DNA of 64,000 bases, taken from contig NZ_JACSOI010000001.1 in NCBI RefSeq assembly GCF_018728565.1, positions 1-64,000 on the forward strand, written 5' to 3'. Shown here piece after piece: positions 34,162-43,317 of this stretch (the stretch's first letter is position 1; the number at the start of each line of letters is the position of its first letter). Made by a program: the position numbers and the translations under genes. The stretch comes from Zobellia russellii. Its GTDB lineage: Bacteria; Bacteroidota; Bacteroidia; Flavobacteriales; Flavobacteriaceae. The notes below the pieces were generated by a model that had not been told where the DNA came from, made no database searches, and saw nothing but the letters and a program-made list of their open reading frames with translations.

Positions 34162-34771
34162 GATACTTTTTCTTTTATTTTTTATATCCTTATCCGCTGT
34201 GGCTCAAAAAGAAATGACCCCGGTGGAAGCTACGGCTTTAAAGGTCAAGGTAAAGACCAGGGCAAACGCTACTACTACGGTATTGAGCAATTTTACGCAA
34301 TACAAGCATTTAGATTTCCTTTCGGATGATATCGTCTCCCAGGGCAAGTTGGCTTTTAAAGTGCCCAATTTGGTAAAGTGGGAATACACCAAGCCTTTTG
34401 CCTATTCCGTTCTCTTCAAAAATGAAACACTGTTCATTAACGATGACGGTAATAAAAGTAATATGGATGTGGGCTCCAACAAGATATTCAAACAATTGAA
34501 CCAACTTATTACCGCCAGTATTCGCGGGGATATGTTCAATGATGATGAATTCAACATAAAATATTTTAAAATAAACGATTCTAGCTTAGTTTACTTCATA
34601 CCTAAAGATGAGCAGTTCTCCAAGTTTATAAAGGCTTTTCACCTTTCGTTTAACGCCCAAGGCGATGTTACCGAGGTAAAGATGATTGAACCTTCCGACG
34701 ATTATACGCACATTAAATTTTCAGATCGCGTCGTGAACAAAAACGTGTCCGATGCGGTTTTTACTCAGTAG
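34154..34771 (+). CDS. LolA-like periplasmic carrier protein
   Basis: A 205-residue secreted protein with a signal peptide ending AVAQ and a LolA/LolB-type beta half-barrel (SNFTQYKHL, SQGKLAFKVPNLVKWEY). LolA-type proteins carry a lipid through the periplasm; a dedicated copy is a regular member of aryl polyene clusters, where it is thought to deliver pigment or lipoprotein to the outer membrane. It overlaps the upstream gene by 8 bp and the next gene by 20 bp. Confidence 0.88.
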   Translation: MHKILFLLFFISLSAVAQKEMTPVEATALKVKVKTRANATTTVLSNFTQYKHLDFLSDDIVSQGKLAFKVPNLVKWEYTKPFAYSVLFKNETLFINDDGNKSNMDVGSNKIFKQLNQLITASIRGDMFNDDEFNIKYFKINDSSLVYFIPKDEQFSKFIKAFHLSFNAQGDVTEVKMIEPSDDYTHIKFSDRVVNKNVSDAVFTQ

Positions 34772-35363
34772 TTTTTGCCTCTTTCTTCTAGTAAGCTGTG
34801 CTTCTTATCCCTCTCAAAAAGGATTTGAGCCTGCTAACGATTTTCAGGAAAAAACTACGAACCCTTATTTTTCCAACACCCAAAAAGACTATGTTTACAA
34901 GGCTAAAATAGATGCTTTCAACAAATCCTTTGGTGGCCTGTTCATTGTGAAAAAGCTAGGTGAGAGACACCACCGCATTGCATTTACCACAGAAATAGGG
35001 AATACCATTTTTGATTTCACTTTTAAAGGGAATGATTTTAAGGTAAATCGGGTTCTAAAGGAATTGGATAAGAAAGTACTCCTTAATATATTAAAAAGGG
35101 ATTTTAAAGCCTTGATACAAGAGAAATCCAGGGTAAAGAATAGTTTTAAACTAGCTCAGGATACGGTCTTACAAACGGACATCCTCTCTAAAAAACATTA
35201 TTTTTATTACAACAATGGGCAACTACATAAAATTGCCCGCGTAGACCGAAACAAAGAAAAAGTAGAATTCAAATTCACCCGTATAGAAGAGCAATTTGCA
35301 AAAGAAATTGAAATAGCCCACCATAATTTTAAACTTCATATTGCATTAAAAGCGTTGAAATGA
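34752..35363 (+). CDS. Outer membrane lipoprotein, LolB-like position
   Basis: A 203-residue lipoprotein with lipobox LVSC at residues 13-16. The mature region is beta-rich with basic helices and no firm domain. Aryl polyene clusters carry a lipoprotein (DUF3261) at the same place, after the LolA-like gene; this may be the Bacteroidota counterpart, acting as an outer-membrane receptor like LolB. Overlaps neighbours on both sides (20 bp and 4 bp). Confidence 0.78.
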   Translation: MRFLLSSFCLFLLVSCASYPSQKGFEPANDFQEKTTNPYFSNTQKDYVYKAKIDAFNKSFGGLFIVKKLGERHHRIAFTTEIGNTIFDFTFKGNDFKVNRVLKELDKKVLLNILKRDFKALIQEKSRVKNSFKLAQDTVLQTDILSKKHYFYYNNGQLHKIARVDRNKEKVEFKFTRIEEQFAKEIEIAHHNFKLHIALKALK

Positions 35364-35947
35364 AAACAATACAACTACTCTTTGCCCTAATGGTTCTGGG
35401 CTTGTCGGGAACGGCAGTCGCGCAGACCCGCCCAGGAATAAAATTAGGATTGAACAACTCCAACATTAGCAACACCACCCTAGACACAAAATCCGGAATT
35501 TATGTAGGAGCATTTGTAGACATTCCATTTTCTGACTATTACTCCCTACAACCAGAACTATTGTATTCCAATCAAGGTGGAAAATCCAACTCCGACCAAT
35601 ATGGAGACGTTAACATCAATTACATCTCCATTGGGTTACCCAATAAATTCTTTGTGAGCCCCAATAGTGGCATTCATTTTATAGTTGGCCTAGGTGTGGA
35701 TATTAACTTTGAAAACAATTTTGTTAATTTGACCAACTTTAACGGTGATGACGAAATTTCACCTGTAGACGTCTCCGTTTTTGGAGGAATAGGTTATGAG
35801 TTCGATTTTGGATTGATTCTTGAAGCACGCTACAAACAGGGTACTATAAGCGTTGATTTCTTTGGGGAAGATGACCTGTACGAAGAAGCGGGAAGTAACC
35901 TTAACGGTGTATTCCAGATAGGTGCCGCATATAAATTTAAACTATAA
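35360..35947 (+). CDS. Outer membrane beta-barrel protein (porin family)
   Basis: A 195-residue protein with a signal peptide ending AVAQ, followed by alternating strands (RPGIKLGLNNSNIS, YYSLQPELLYSNQGG, FGLILEARYKQG) and a terminal strand ending in an aromatic/hydrophobic pattern (QIGAAYKFKL). This is an eight-strand PorT/OmpW-like barrel. As a member of the cluster it may hold pigment or serve as the last step of export. No gating or receptor domain is visible. Confidence 0.85.
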   Translation: MKTIQLLFALMVLGLSGTAVAQTRPGIKLGLNNSNISNTTLDTKSGIYVGAFVDIPFSDYYSLQPELLYSNQGGKSNSDQYGDVNINYISIGLPNKFFVSPNSGIHFIVGLGVDINFENNFVNLTNFNGDDEISPVDVSVFGGIGYEFDFGLILEARYKQGTISVDFFGEDDLYEEAGSNLNGVFQIGAAYKFKL

Positions 35948-35951
35948 ACAC

Positions 35952-36320
35952 ATGTTGATCGAAGGTTTATACACCGTAGAAAATTTTAAACAAGAAGACC
36001 AAACGGTGCAGGCTACGGTTAAACTGAACGCCGCACATGAGGTCTTTAAAGGCCATTTTCCAGGAAACCCTGTAATGCCAGGAGTTTGCATGATTCAGAT
36101 TATCAAGGAGCTGACCGAACAGGCCACTGGGAAAAGATTATTTCTCTCTGTTGCGTCAAACATTAAGTTTATGGCGATCATCAATCCCGAAAAAAATGAT
36201 GTTATTGAGCTTACATTAACCATTGCCGAGGATGATGAAACGGTAAAAGTTAAAAACACCACTTCCTTTGAAGAAACATTGGCACTAAAGCTTAGTGCTA
36301 CTTTTAATGTTCTAACCTAG
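35952..36320 (+). CDS. FabZ-like hotdog dehydratase with His but no acidic partner
   Basis: A 122-residue hotdog protein starting at ATG 35952, 4 bp after the barrel gene; a longer in-frame start would overlap that gene. GHFPGNPVMPGV supplies the dehydratase His35, but the residue at the catalytic Glu position (H+14) is Gln49 (CMIQII). This is the mirror image of the two hotdog proteins at 24.2 and 24.6 kb, which have Glu but no His. It could complement them in a mixed dimer or use another acid. Confidence 0.85.
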   Translation: MLIEGLYTVENFKQEDQTVQATVKLNAAHEVFKGHFPGNPVMPGVCMIQIIKELTEQATGKRLFLSVASNIKFMAIINPEKNDVIELTLTIAEDDETVKVKNTTSFEETLALKLSATFNVLT

Positions 36321-36325
36321 ACATT

Positions 36326-36829
36326 ATGAATTTAAAGCTCGTTTTTCTGTTTATAGTATCCGCTTTATCTATGGCACGCCCAGTAGACTTGCCAAAAGTT
36401 AGAACGGCTTATATTGAGGCAGCGGATAGTGAAGCGGCCACAAAAACCCTTCATGAAGAACTAATGTCCGTCTCCAAGACAGATGACAAAACGCTCGTAG
36501 CTTATAAGGGAGCGGTCACCACTATGATGGCCAAGTACGCCAAAGGAATAAAAGAAAAGAAGAATTACTTTAAGGAAGGAGCGGAGCTTTTGGAATATGC
36601 TCTGGAGGCAAAGCCTAAAAGTGTAGAAATACGGTGCATTCGTTTAAGCGTACAAGAGAATGTACCCAAGATTACGGGCTACACTAAAAACATTGAAGAA
36701 GACAAGCAATTTATATTGGATAATTTTAACTCCGTTTCCAATAAAAACAGCAAGGATTTCGTTAAAGGATATATCTCCAAATCCGAGATTTTTAGCGAAT
36801 CGGAAAGACAATTGCTACAAGATTCGTAA
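36326..36829 (+). CDS. Secreted helical protein, unknown
   Basis: A 167-residue protein with a short signal peptide (MNLKLVFLFIVSALSMARP) and a helical mature part: EGAELLEYALEAKPKSVEIRCIRLSVQ looks like one TPR-type helix pair. No enzyme motif. Six bp after the hotdog gene and in the same operon; an envelope accessory role is the most that can be said. Confidence 0.7.
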   Translation: MNLKLVFLFIVSALSMARPVDLPKVRTAYIEAADSEAATKTLHEELMSVSKTDDKTLVAYKGAVTTMMAKYAKGIKEKKNYFKEGAELLEYALEAKPKSVEIRCIRLSVQENVPKITGYTKNIEEDKQFILDNFNSVSNKNSKDFVKGYISKSEIFSESERQLLQDS

Positions 36830-36921
36830 TACGTATCTTTGTAGAAAATTCAGAACCGGTCTGCTGAACCCTTTGAAAAAAATTGCTCGTGTCAACCCCT
36901 ACCCCAACACTCCAAAATACT

Positions 36922-38091
36922 ATGCAGCAACTTAATTGCTGCGTATTGGTACCCACATACAATAACGGTGGAACCTTAAGACGGGTAATTGATGGTATTT
37001 TAGAACGCACCCACTCCATTATCATCGTTAATGACGGCGCAACTGACGATACACCGGAAATTTTAAAGGAGTACCCTACCCTTGAACAAATTCATTTACC
37101 GGAAAACAAAGGCAAAGGAAACGCGCTTCAAGTGGGTTTCAAAGCCGCAATTACCCAAGGATATGATTATGCAATAACCATAGATTCGGACGGTCAGCAT
37201 TTTCCTGAAGACCTATCTGTTTTCTTAGATGAACTGCAAAAAGAGGAAACACCCAATGTATTGTACATTGGTTCACGAAACATGCAGCAAGAAGACGTGC
37301 CGGGCAAAAGTAGTTTTGGTAATAAATTTTCCAATTTTTGGTTTTGGTTCGAAACTGGCACCAAACTTCAGGATACCCAATGTGGTTACCGCCTATACCC
37401 TTTAAAACAGCTGAAGGATTTAAAGTTTTACACCCCGAAATTTGAATTTGAAATTGAAGTTATCGTTCGGTTGGCATGGGACGGAACATTGGTTAAAAAT
37501 GTTCCCGTTCGTATCCTGTACGATGAAACGGAAAGGGTGTCCCACTTTAGGACCGTACCAGATTTTACACGTATAAGCATCCTAAACACTTGGTTGGTAA
37601 TTGTAGCCATTTTATACATCAAACCCCGAAATTTCCTTCGGAAAATAAAAAAAAAAGGATTTAAAAAATTCCTTTTAGAAGACCTGCTGCGTAGTGACGA
37701 CCCTCCAAAGACCAAGGCGCTTTCCATAGCCTTGGGCGTATTTTTGGGCATCGCTCCGTTTTGGGGTTTTCAGACCATTCTCGTTTTTGCTTTGGCAGCG
37801 CTATTTGGCCTGAACAAAGCAATTACCTTTGCATTTTCTAACGTTAGTCTTCCTCCTTTAATCCCTTTTATTATCTATTTTAGTGTAAAAATAGGCGTAT
37901 TGATTACCGGCGAAGAGGTTTCTTTTTCAATAGAGAACATGACCGAAAACTTTGGAATGCTTCAAAATTTGAAAACCTATTTAATCGGCAGTTTTGCCTT
38001 GGCTATCCTATCTGCCCTATTTTTTGGAATTGTAGGTTACTTTACAATTCTATTCTTGGGAAAGAAAAAAATGGTGGTAGACAATGGGTAA
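36922..38091 (+). CDS. Family 2 glycosyltransferase with C-terminal DUF2062
   Basis: A 389-residue protein. An N-terminal GT2 domain of dolichyl-phosphate-mannose-synthase type (VLVPTYNNGGTL, IVNDGATDDT, ITIDSDGQHFPED, QCGYRLYP) is fused to a DUF2062 membrane domain with about three helices (ALGVFLGIAPFWGFQTI). Start at ATG 36922 because NCCVLVPTYNN begins the fold; in-frame GTG/TTG starts up to 39 bp upstream cannot be excluded. Such fusions recur in aryl polyene and flexirubin clusters, suggesting a glycosylated or polyprenyl-linked intermediate, though no sugar is known in flexirubin itself. Overlaps the exporter gene by 8 bp. Confidence 0.9.
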   Translation: MQQLNCCVLVPTYNNGGTLRRVIDGILERTHSIIIVNDGATDDTPEILKEYPTLEQIHLPENKGKGNALQVGFKAAITQGYDYAITIDSDGQHFPEDLSVFLDELQKEETPNVLYIGSRNMQQEDVPGKSSFGNKFSNFWFWFETGTKLQDTQCGYRLYPLKQLKDLKFYTPKFEFEIEVIVRLAWDGTLVKNVPVRILYDETERVSHFRTVPDFTRISILNTWLVIVAILYIKPRNFLRKIKKKGFKKFLLEDLLRSDDPPKTKALSIALGVFLGIAPFWGFQTILVFALAALFGLNKAITFAFSNVSLPPLIPFIIYFSVKIGVLITGEEVSFSIENMTENFGMLQNLKTYLIGSFALAILSALFFGIVGYFTILFLGKKKMVVDNG

Positions 38092-41000
38092 TTTCTTCTT
38101 TAAAGCATATAAGTTCATTGCCCGCAAACGGCTCTTTTCCACTGCGGTACTCTTATTGGTTCTAATTGGGCTCTCCCTTATTGTATCCAAAATTCAATTT
38201 GAAGATGATATTACCTCTCTTATTCCCGCCAATGAAGAAGCCCAGCGGGTACAAAAAGTTTTAAAGTCCATAACATTTACGGACAAGATTATCATCAACA
38301 TACAAAAAGAAGAAAAAGGTACCGTAGACGACCTTACCAAATATGCGAAGGCCATTTTGGACAGTTTGGAAAAGAACCAAGCTAACTTTATAAAAGGCGT
38401 ACAAGGCCGGGTAAATTCCGATGATGTTCCCAAAACACTGGATTTGGTCTACAATAACCTCCCTCTCTTTTTAGAAACTGAAGACTACCCGAGCATTTCA
38501 AATAAGATTGAGCCCGATAGTATTGCCACAGTAACCGCCGAAAATTACCGTACCCTGATTTCACCATCCGGTATTGTAGCCAAAAAAACCATCATCAAAG
38601 ATCCTTTGCGGCTATCTTTTATTGCCCTCAAAAGGCTCCAAGAACTAGGCGTTGGAGACGATTTTAAATTAAAGAACGGGTTTCTTCTGGATAAAGAGGA
38701 AAAAAATATCCTGCTTTTCCTCACCCCTGCTTTTGGTTCCAACGAGACGGATAAAAATCTACCTTTTTCAAACGCACTCTATGATTTGCAAGAGCAGTTG
38801 AATAAGGCATACGCTACAAAAGTACACAGTGAATATTACGGTGCGGCCCTTGTTGCCGTGGCCAATGCCAAACAGATTCGTAGCGATATTCAATTTACGG
38901 TAAGCATTGCCATGACCTTGCTCATTATAATTTTAATGTTGTTCTACCGTAAGTTGGCATTACCCTTTATCCTATTTTTACCTACGCTTATTGGCGCCCT
39001 ATTATCCATTGCCTTTCTCTGTATACTACGTGAGAAAATTTCGGCCATATCCTTGGGTATAGGCTCGGTGCTACTGGGAGTCACTTTAGATTATGCGTTG
39101 CATATCCTTACCCACATCCGTAACGGGAATGGTGCGGAAAGTCTTTACAAAGAGGTGGCACCTTCTATCCTTATGAGCAGCCTTACAACCGCTTCCGCAT
39201 TTCTATGCCTTCTCTTCTTAGAGTCGCAAGCTTTGCAGGACCTTGGTATTTTTGCAGCGGTAAGTGTGCTTGGCGCTTCCGTTTTTGCCCTGTTGTTCAT
39301 TCCCCAGGTTTACTCTGCCAGTAAAGCGGTAAGTTCAAGAAAGACCATTTTAGACCGTGTGGCGGCTTTCGATTTTCACCAATCCAAATGGGCCATTATT
39401 ATACTGGTATTATTTTCGGTCATTAGTATTTTCACTTATAACAAAGTTGTTTTTAACAAGGACATTGCCAAGCTAAACTATGAAACCGAAGTACTTAGCG
39501 ATGCTAGAAAACGATTGGAAATTTTAACTGACATCAGTTCAAAATCTATCTACATTTCTACTTACGGCAATGATACCCAAACGGTCTTAGCGCAAAACGA
39601 CTCGCTTTACGACGCACTTAAAACCCTAGAAAAAAATAAGTCCATATTGAGTTTTAGTTCTGTTGGCGGACTCATTCGTTCCAAGAAAACACAGGAAGAA
39701 AAAATTAGGGTATGGAAACAATTTTGGAGTCCGGACAAAATAAACACCACTAAAGAAAATCTAATTGAGAACAGTGCCCAGTTTGGGTTCAAACCCACTA
39801 CATTCTCCAAATTCTATGATTTATTACATTCGGATTTTAAGCCGATGGAGGTAACCGATTTTGAACCCATAAAATCTTTTTCTCTAGACGATTACATTGT
39901 TCATGATGATAACGGCACCACCATTACCTCGTTAGTAAAGGTAGATGATGACCATATTGGTGCGCTGCGCAAACAGTTCGAAAATTTACCCAACACACTT
40001 CTCATAGATCGCCAACAAGTAAACGAGACATTTTTGGGCAACCTTAAAAACGATTTTAACAGCCTAATCGGGTACTCACTTATTGTAGTGCTGCTTATCC
40101 TTTTGCTATTTTACCGCAGCCTATCGCTAACCGTAGTAACGAGTATTCCTATTTTTCTCACTTGGTTTTTAACCGTGGGTATAATGGGGCTTTTTCACAT
40201 TGAATTCAATATTTTTAATATCATCATCTGTAGCTTTATTTTTGGGCTTGGGGTTGATTATAGCATATTTATCACTAACGGTTTACTCACGGAATATAGG
40301 ACAGGTGAAACCGTATTGCATACCCATAAGACCTCTATTTTACTTTCGGTGATTACTACAATTGCAGGGGTGGGGGTTTTAATTTTTGCGAAACATCCTG
40401 TTCTCTATACAATTTCAACGGTATCATTAATAGGCATTCTATCTGCGGCATTCGTGGCCTTTACCGTGCAGCCCTTATTGTTTAGGTTATTTATTGGCAG
40501 TGTGGATAAACGCCCAATTTCGGTACGGTACTTTATACATTCAGTGTTATCGTTCGGGTATTTTGGAACAGGCGGATTTTTATACTCCATATACGGATGG
40601 TTAAAACTTAAACTATCACCGGAAAGCCGTACGAAACAAAACCGGGGCTTTCATAGAGCAGTTTCTAAATTAATGGGTTCCGTACTGTACACCAACCCTC
40701 TTGTATCCAAGGAAATAAGAAATCCGCTTAACGAAACTTTTGAAAAATCCGTAATGATTATTGCCAACCATACCAGCTTTTTGGATATCCTGGCCATTGG
40801 CATGCTGCATCCAAAGATTATATTCATGGTTAATGATTGGGTCTATAATTCTCCCGTTTTTGGTAGTGCGGCAAAACTGGCGGGAGCTTACCCCGTTTCT
40901 GGGGGCATAGAAAATGGTGAGGCTTTTTTAAAGGAAAAAGTGGCCCAAGGGTTTAGTATTATTGCTTTTCCGGAGGGCACTAGATCTTCCACCAATAAAA

Positions 41001-41773
41001 TAAAGCGATTTCACAAAGGAGCTTTCTATTTGGCACAACAATTTGAGTTGGACATTCTTCCGGTGCTCATTCACGGAAATTCCGAAGTATTGCCCAAGGG
41101 CAGTTTTATTATCCGAGATGGTAGCATAACCATTGAGCTGCTACCAAGAATCAAGGCACATGACACCCAATACGGAAAAAACTATAGTGAGCGCGCCAAG
41201 CAGATGGGTGCCTATTTTAGAAGCGAATTCAGAAGGCTTAGAAACGAAATTGAAAATGAAGATTACTGGAAGAAAACGCTGCTGGAAAATTACAGATATA
41301 AGGGTGACCAAATATATAAAGCGGTTGAACAAGATTTAGAAAACCATAAAGAGACTTACTACTCCCTTCTGAAAAAAATTGACTTAAAAAGTAGAATCGT
41401 ACATCTGTCACAGGATTTTGGTCAGTTAGATATGCTCCTTGCCCTAGATTCCATAGACAGAAAAATAACGGTACACCTTAAGGATCAAGAAGCCACTTCT
41501 TTGCTCCAACATAATTTCTTAACCCGACACTACAGCAAAATTAATATTGCCCAAAGTCCGGAAGAAGCGCTTACCACAATTGCCGATGTGCTTATTCTAG
41601 ACGTTCAATTAGAAATGGAGCAGCTTGCGGAACATCTAAACAACAATTTCAATACATTGATTCTTTTAAAAAATGCACGGGAAATTGAAGTGGAGCCACT
41701 AGAAACGTTAGGTTTCATTACTAGCGAACAAAATGATAACTTTAGGCTACTAAAAAAGACAAAGGGTCAATGA
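38084..41773 (+). CDS. MMPL/RND exporter fused to a PlsC acyltransferase
   Basis: A 1229-residue fusion. Residues 1-840 form two RND/MMPL halves, each with a large periplasmic loop and a group of helices (LGIGSVLLGVTLDYALH and FIFGLGVDYSIFI are the helix-4 motifs). Residues 870-1060 are a lysophosphatidic-type acyltransferase with HTSFLD at 896-901 and FPEGTRS at 962-968. The last 150 residues (LDMLLALDSIDRKI, DVLILDVQL) look like a Rossmann-type domain without a cofactor loop. Aryl polyene clusters encode an MMPL exporter and an acyltransferase separately; fusing them couples acylation to export. Overlaps the CrtI-like gene by 4 bp. Confidence 0.92.
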   Translation: MGNFFFKAYKFIARKRLFSTAVLLLVLIGLSLIVSKIQFEDDITSLIPANEEAQRVQKVLKSITFTDKIIINIQKEEKGTVDDLTKYAKAILDSLEKNQANFIKGVQGRVNSDDVPKTLDLVYNNLPLFLETEDYPSISNKIEPDSIATVTAENYRTLISPSGIVAKKTIIKDPLRLSFIALKRLQELGVGDDFKLKNGFLLDKEEKNILLFLTPAFGSNETDKNLPFSNALYDLQEQLNKAYATKVHSEYYGAALVAVANAKQIRSDIQFTVSIAMTLLIIILMLFYRKLALPFILFLPTLIGALLSIAFLCILREKISAISLGIGSVLLGVTLDYALHILTHIRNGNGAESLYKEVAPSILMSSLTTASAFLCLLFLESQALQDLGIFAAVSVLGASVFALLFIPQVYSASKAVSSRKTILDRVAAFDFHQSKWAIIILVLFSVISIFTYNKVVFNKDIAKLNYETEVLSDARKRLEILTDISSKSIYISTYGNDTQTVLAQNDSLYDALKTLEKNKSILSFSSVGGLIRSKKTQEEKIRVWKQFWSPDKINTTKENLIENSAQFGFKPTTFSKFYDLLHSDFKPMEVTDFEPIKSFSLDDYIVHDDNGTTITSLVKVDDDHIGALRKQFENLPNTLLIDRQQVNETFLGNLKNDFNSLIGYSLIVVLLILLLFYRSLSLTVVTSIPIFLTWFLTVGIMGLFHIEFNIFNIIICSFIFGLGVDYSIFITNGLLTEYRTGETVLHTHKTSILLSVITTIAGVGVLIFAKHPVLYTISTVSLIGILSAAFVAFTVQPLLFRLFIGSVDKRPISVRYFIHSVLSFGYFGTGGFLYSIYGWLKLKLSPESRTKQNRGFHRAVSKLMGSVLYTNPLVSKEIRNPLNETFEKSVMIIANHTSFLDILAIGMLHPKIIFMVNDWVYNSPVFGSAAKLAGAYPVSGGIENGEAFLKEKVAQGFSIIAFPEGTRSSTNKIKRFHKGAFYLAQQFELDILPVLIHGNSEVLPKGSFIIRDGSITIELLPRIKAHDTQYGKNYSERAKQMGAYFRSEFRRLRNEIENEDYWKKTLLENYRYKGDQIYKAVEQDLENHKETYYSLLKKIDLKSRIVHLSQDFGQLDMLLALDSIDRKITVHLKDQEATSLLQHNFLTRHYSKINIAQSPEEALTTIADVLILDVQLEMEQLAEHLNNNFNTLILLKNAREIEVEPLETLGFITSEQNDNFRLLKKTKGQ

Positions 41774-43317
41774 AAGAACATTATGACGTTGTGATAGTTG
41801 GTAGTGGCATGGGCGGTCTCGTTTCTGCTATTATTATGGCACGCGAAGGCAAAAGTGTCTGTGTTCTGGAAAAGAACAACCAATACGGAGGCAACCTACA
41901 GACCTTTGTTCGCGACAGGGCCATTTTTGATACTGGCGTTCATTATTTAGGAGGACTTGAAAAAGGCCAGAACCTTTACCGTTACTTTGAGTATCTTGAT
42001 ATTTTGGACGGCTTAACCCTTACAAGACTAGATGAAGACGGCTTTGACCTGATTACTTTTGATGGTGACGAAAAGGAATATCCGCATGCCCAGGGTTACA
42101 AAAATTTTGAAGACAAGCTCGTTAAGGAATTTCCGGAGGAAAAAGAAGCAATTAGTACCTATTGCAAAAAACTTCAGGAAACCTGCAGCCGTTTTCCGCT
42201 TTACAATCTAAGACTTGGTAAACCCTATCATGAGGACACTGAGCTTTTTACCTTACCGGCCAAAAAATATATAGACTCGGTTACGGAAAACGAAAAGTTA
42301 CGTGCCGTACTTGCCGGCTCAAATTTATTGTATGCAGGTGAGGAAGGAAAAACGCCGTTCTATGTGCATGCCCTATCCATTAATTCATACATTCAAAGTT
42401 CCTATAGATGTGCAGATGGCGGCAGCCAAATAACCAAATTGCTCATCAAGCGTTTAAAGGAAAGCGGAGGCGAAACCTATAAACATAGTGAGGTTACCCG
42501 GTTTAATGTTGAAAACAAGCAAATAGTATCGGTCACTACAAAAAACGGTGCTGTTATAAAAGGAGACCTTTTCATATCCAATATAGAGCCCAAACTTACC
42601 ATTAAGATGGTAGGGCAAGAACATTTTAGAAAGTCGTACGCCAACCGCATCCAGAGTATAGACAGCACTATTTCGGCCTTTAGCATTCACATTGTACTAA
42701 AGCCCAAAACGTTTAAATACCTGAACCATAATTACTATCACTTTAAAAATTATGAATCGGTCTGGAACTCGCATCGCTATAGTCAAGAATCCTGGCCCGA
42801 AGCTTATATGGTCTCTATGGGCACCCGTAAGAACCAAGATGAGTGGGCGGATCAATTGACCGCCATAACCTATATGCGCTATGAAGAACTAGAGCCTTGG
42901 TCCGGAACTTTTAATACGGTAGCACAAAAAAATAGTAGGGGCGAGACGTACGAAGAATTCAAACAGACCAAGATAGATGCGTTTTTAAACGCCCTTGAGC
43001 AAAAATTTCCGAACATACGGCAAAGCATACAATCAATTCATACATCTACACCATTGTCCTACAGGGATTATATTGGTTGCAATGAGGGTTCTATGTACGG
43101 TTACGCCAAAGATTTCAACAATCCGCTAAAGACCTTTATCTCCCCAAAAACCAAAATAAAAAATCTATTTTTTACCGGACAGAGCATTAATATGCACGGT
43201 ATTTTAGGCGTGACCATTAGTAGCGTAGTTACCTGTTCCGAAATTCTAGGTAGCGAATATTTGCTTGAAAAAATAACCAAAGGGCACACAAAGACCAACG
43301 AAAAAATAGATGCATAA
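41770..43317 (+). CDS. CrtI/phytoene desaturase-like FAD oxidoreductase
   Basis: A 515-residue flavoprotein with GSGMGGLVSA at residues 11-20 and the GGNLQTF pyrophosphate loop; the C-terminal half has YGYAKDFNN and TGQSINMHGI, typical of carotenoid desaturase/retinol-saturase relatives. It may oxidise or isomerise the polyene, or desaturate an intermediate. Coupled by ATGA to the exporter and by one base (ATAATG) to the cupin gene. Substrate inferred only from context. Confidence 0.9.
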   Translation: MKEHYDVVIVGSGMGGLVSAIIMAREGKSVCVLEKNNQYGGNLQTFVRDRAIFDTGVHYLGGLEKGQNLYRYFEYLDILDGLTLTRLDEDGFDLITFDGDEKEYPHAQGYKNFEDKLVKEFPEEKEAISTYCKKLQETCSRFPLYNLRLGKPYHEDTELFTLPAKKYIDSVTENEKLRAVLAGSNLLYAGEEGKTPFYVHALSINSYIQSSYRCADGGSQITKLLIKRLKESGGETYKHSEVTRFNVENKQIVSVTTKNGAVIKGDLFISNIEPKLTIKMVGQEHFRKSYANRIQSIDSTISAFSIHIVLKPKTFKYLNHNYYHFKNYESVWNSHRYSQESWPEAYMVSMGTRKNQDEWADQLTAITYMRYEELEPWSGTFNTVAQKNSRGETYEEFKQTKIDAFLNALEQKFPNIRQSIQSIHTSTPLSYRDYIGCNEGSMYGYAKDFNNPLKTFISPKTKIKNLFFTGQSINMHGILGVTISSVVTCSEILGSEYLLEKITKGHTKTNEKIDA

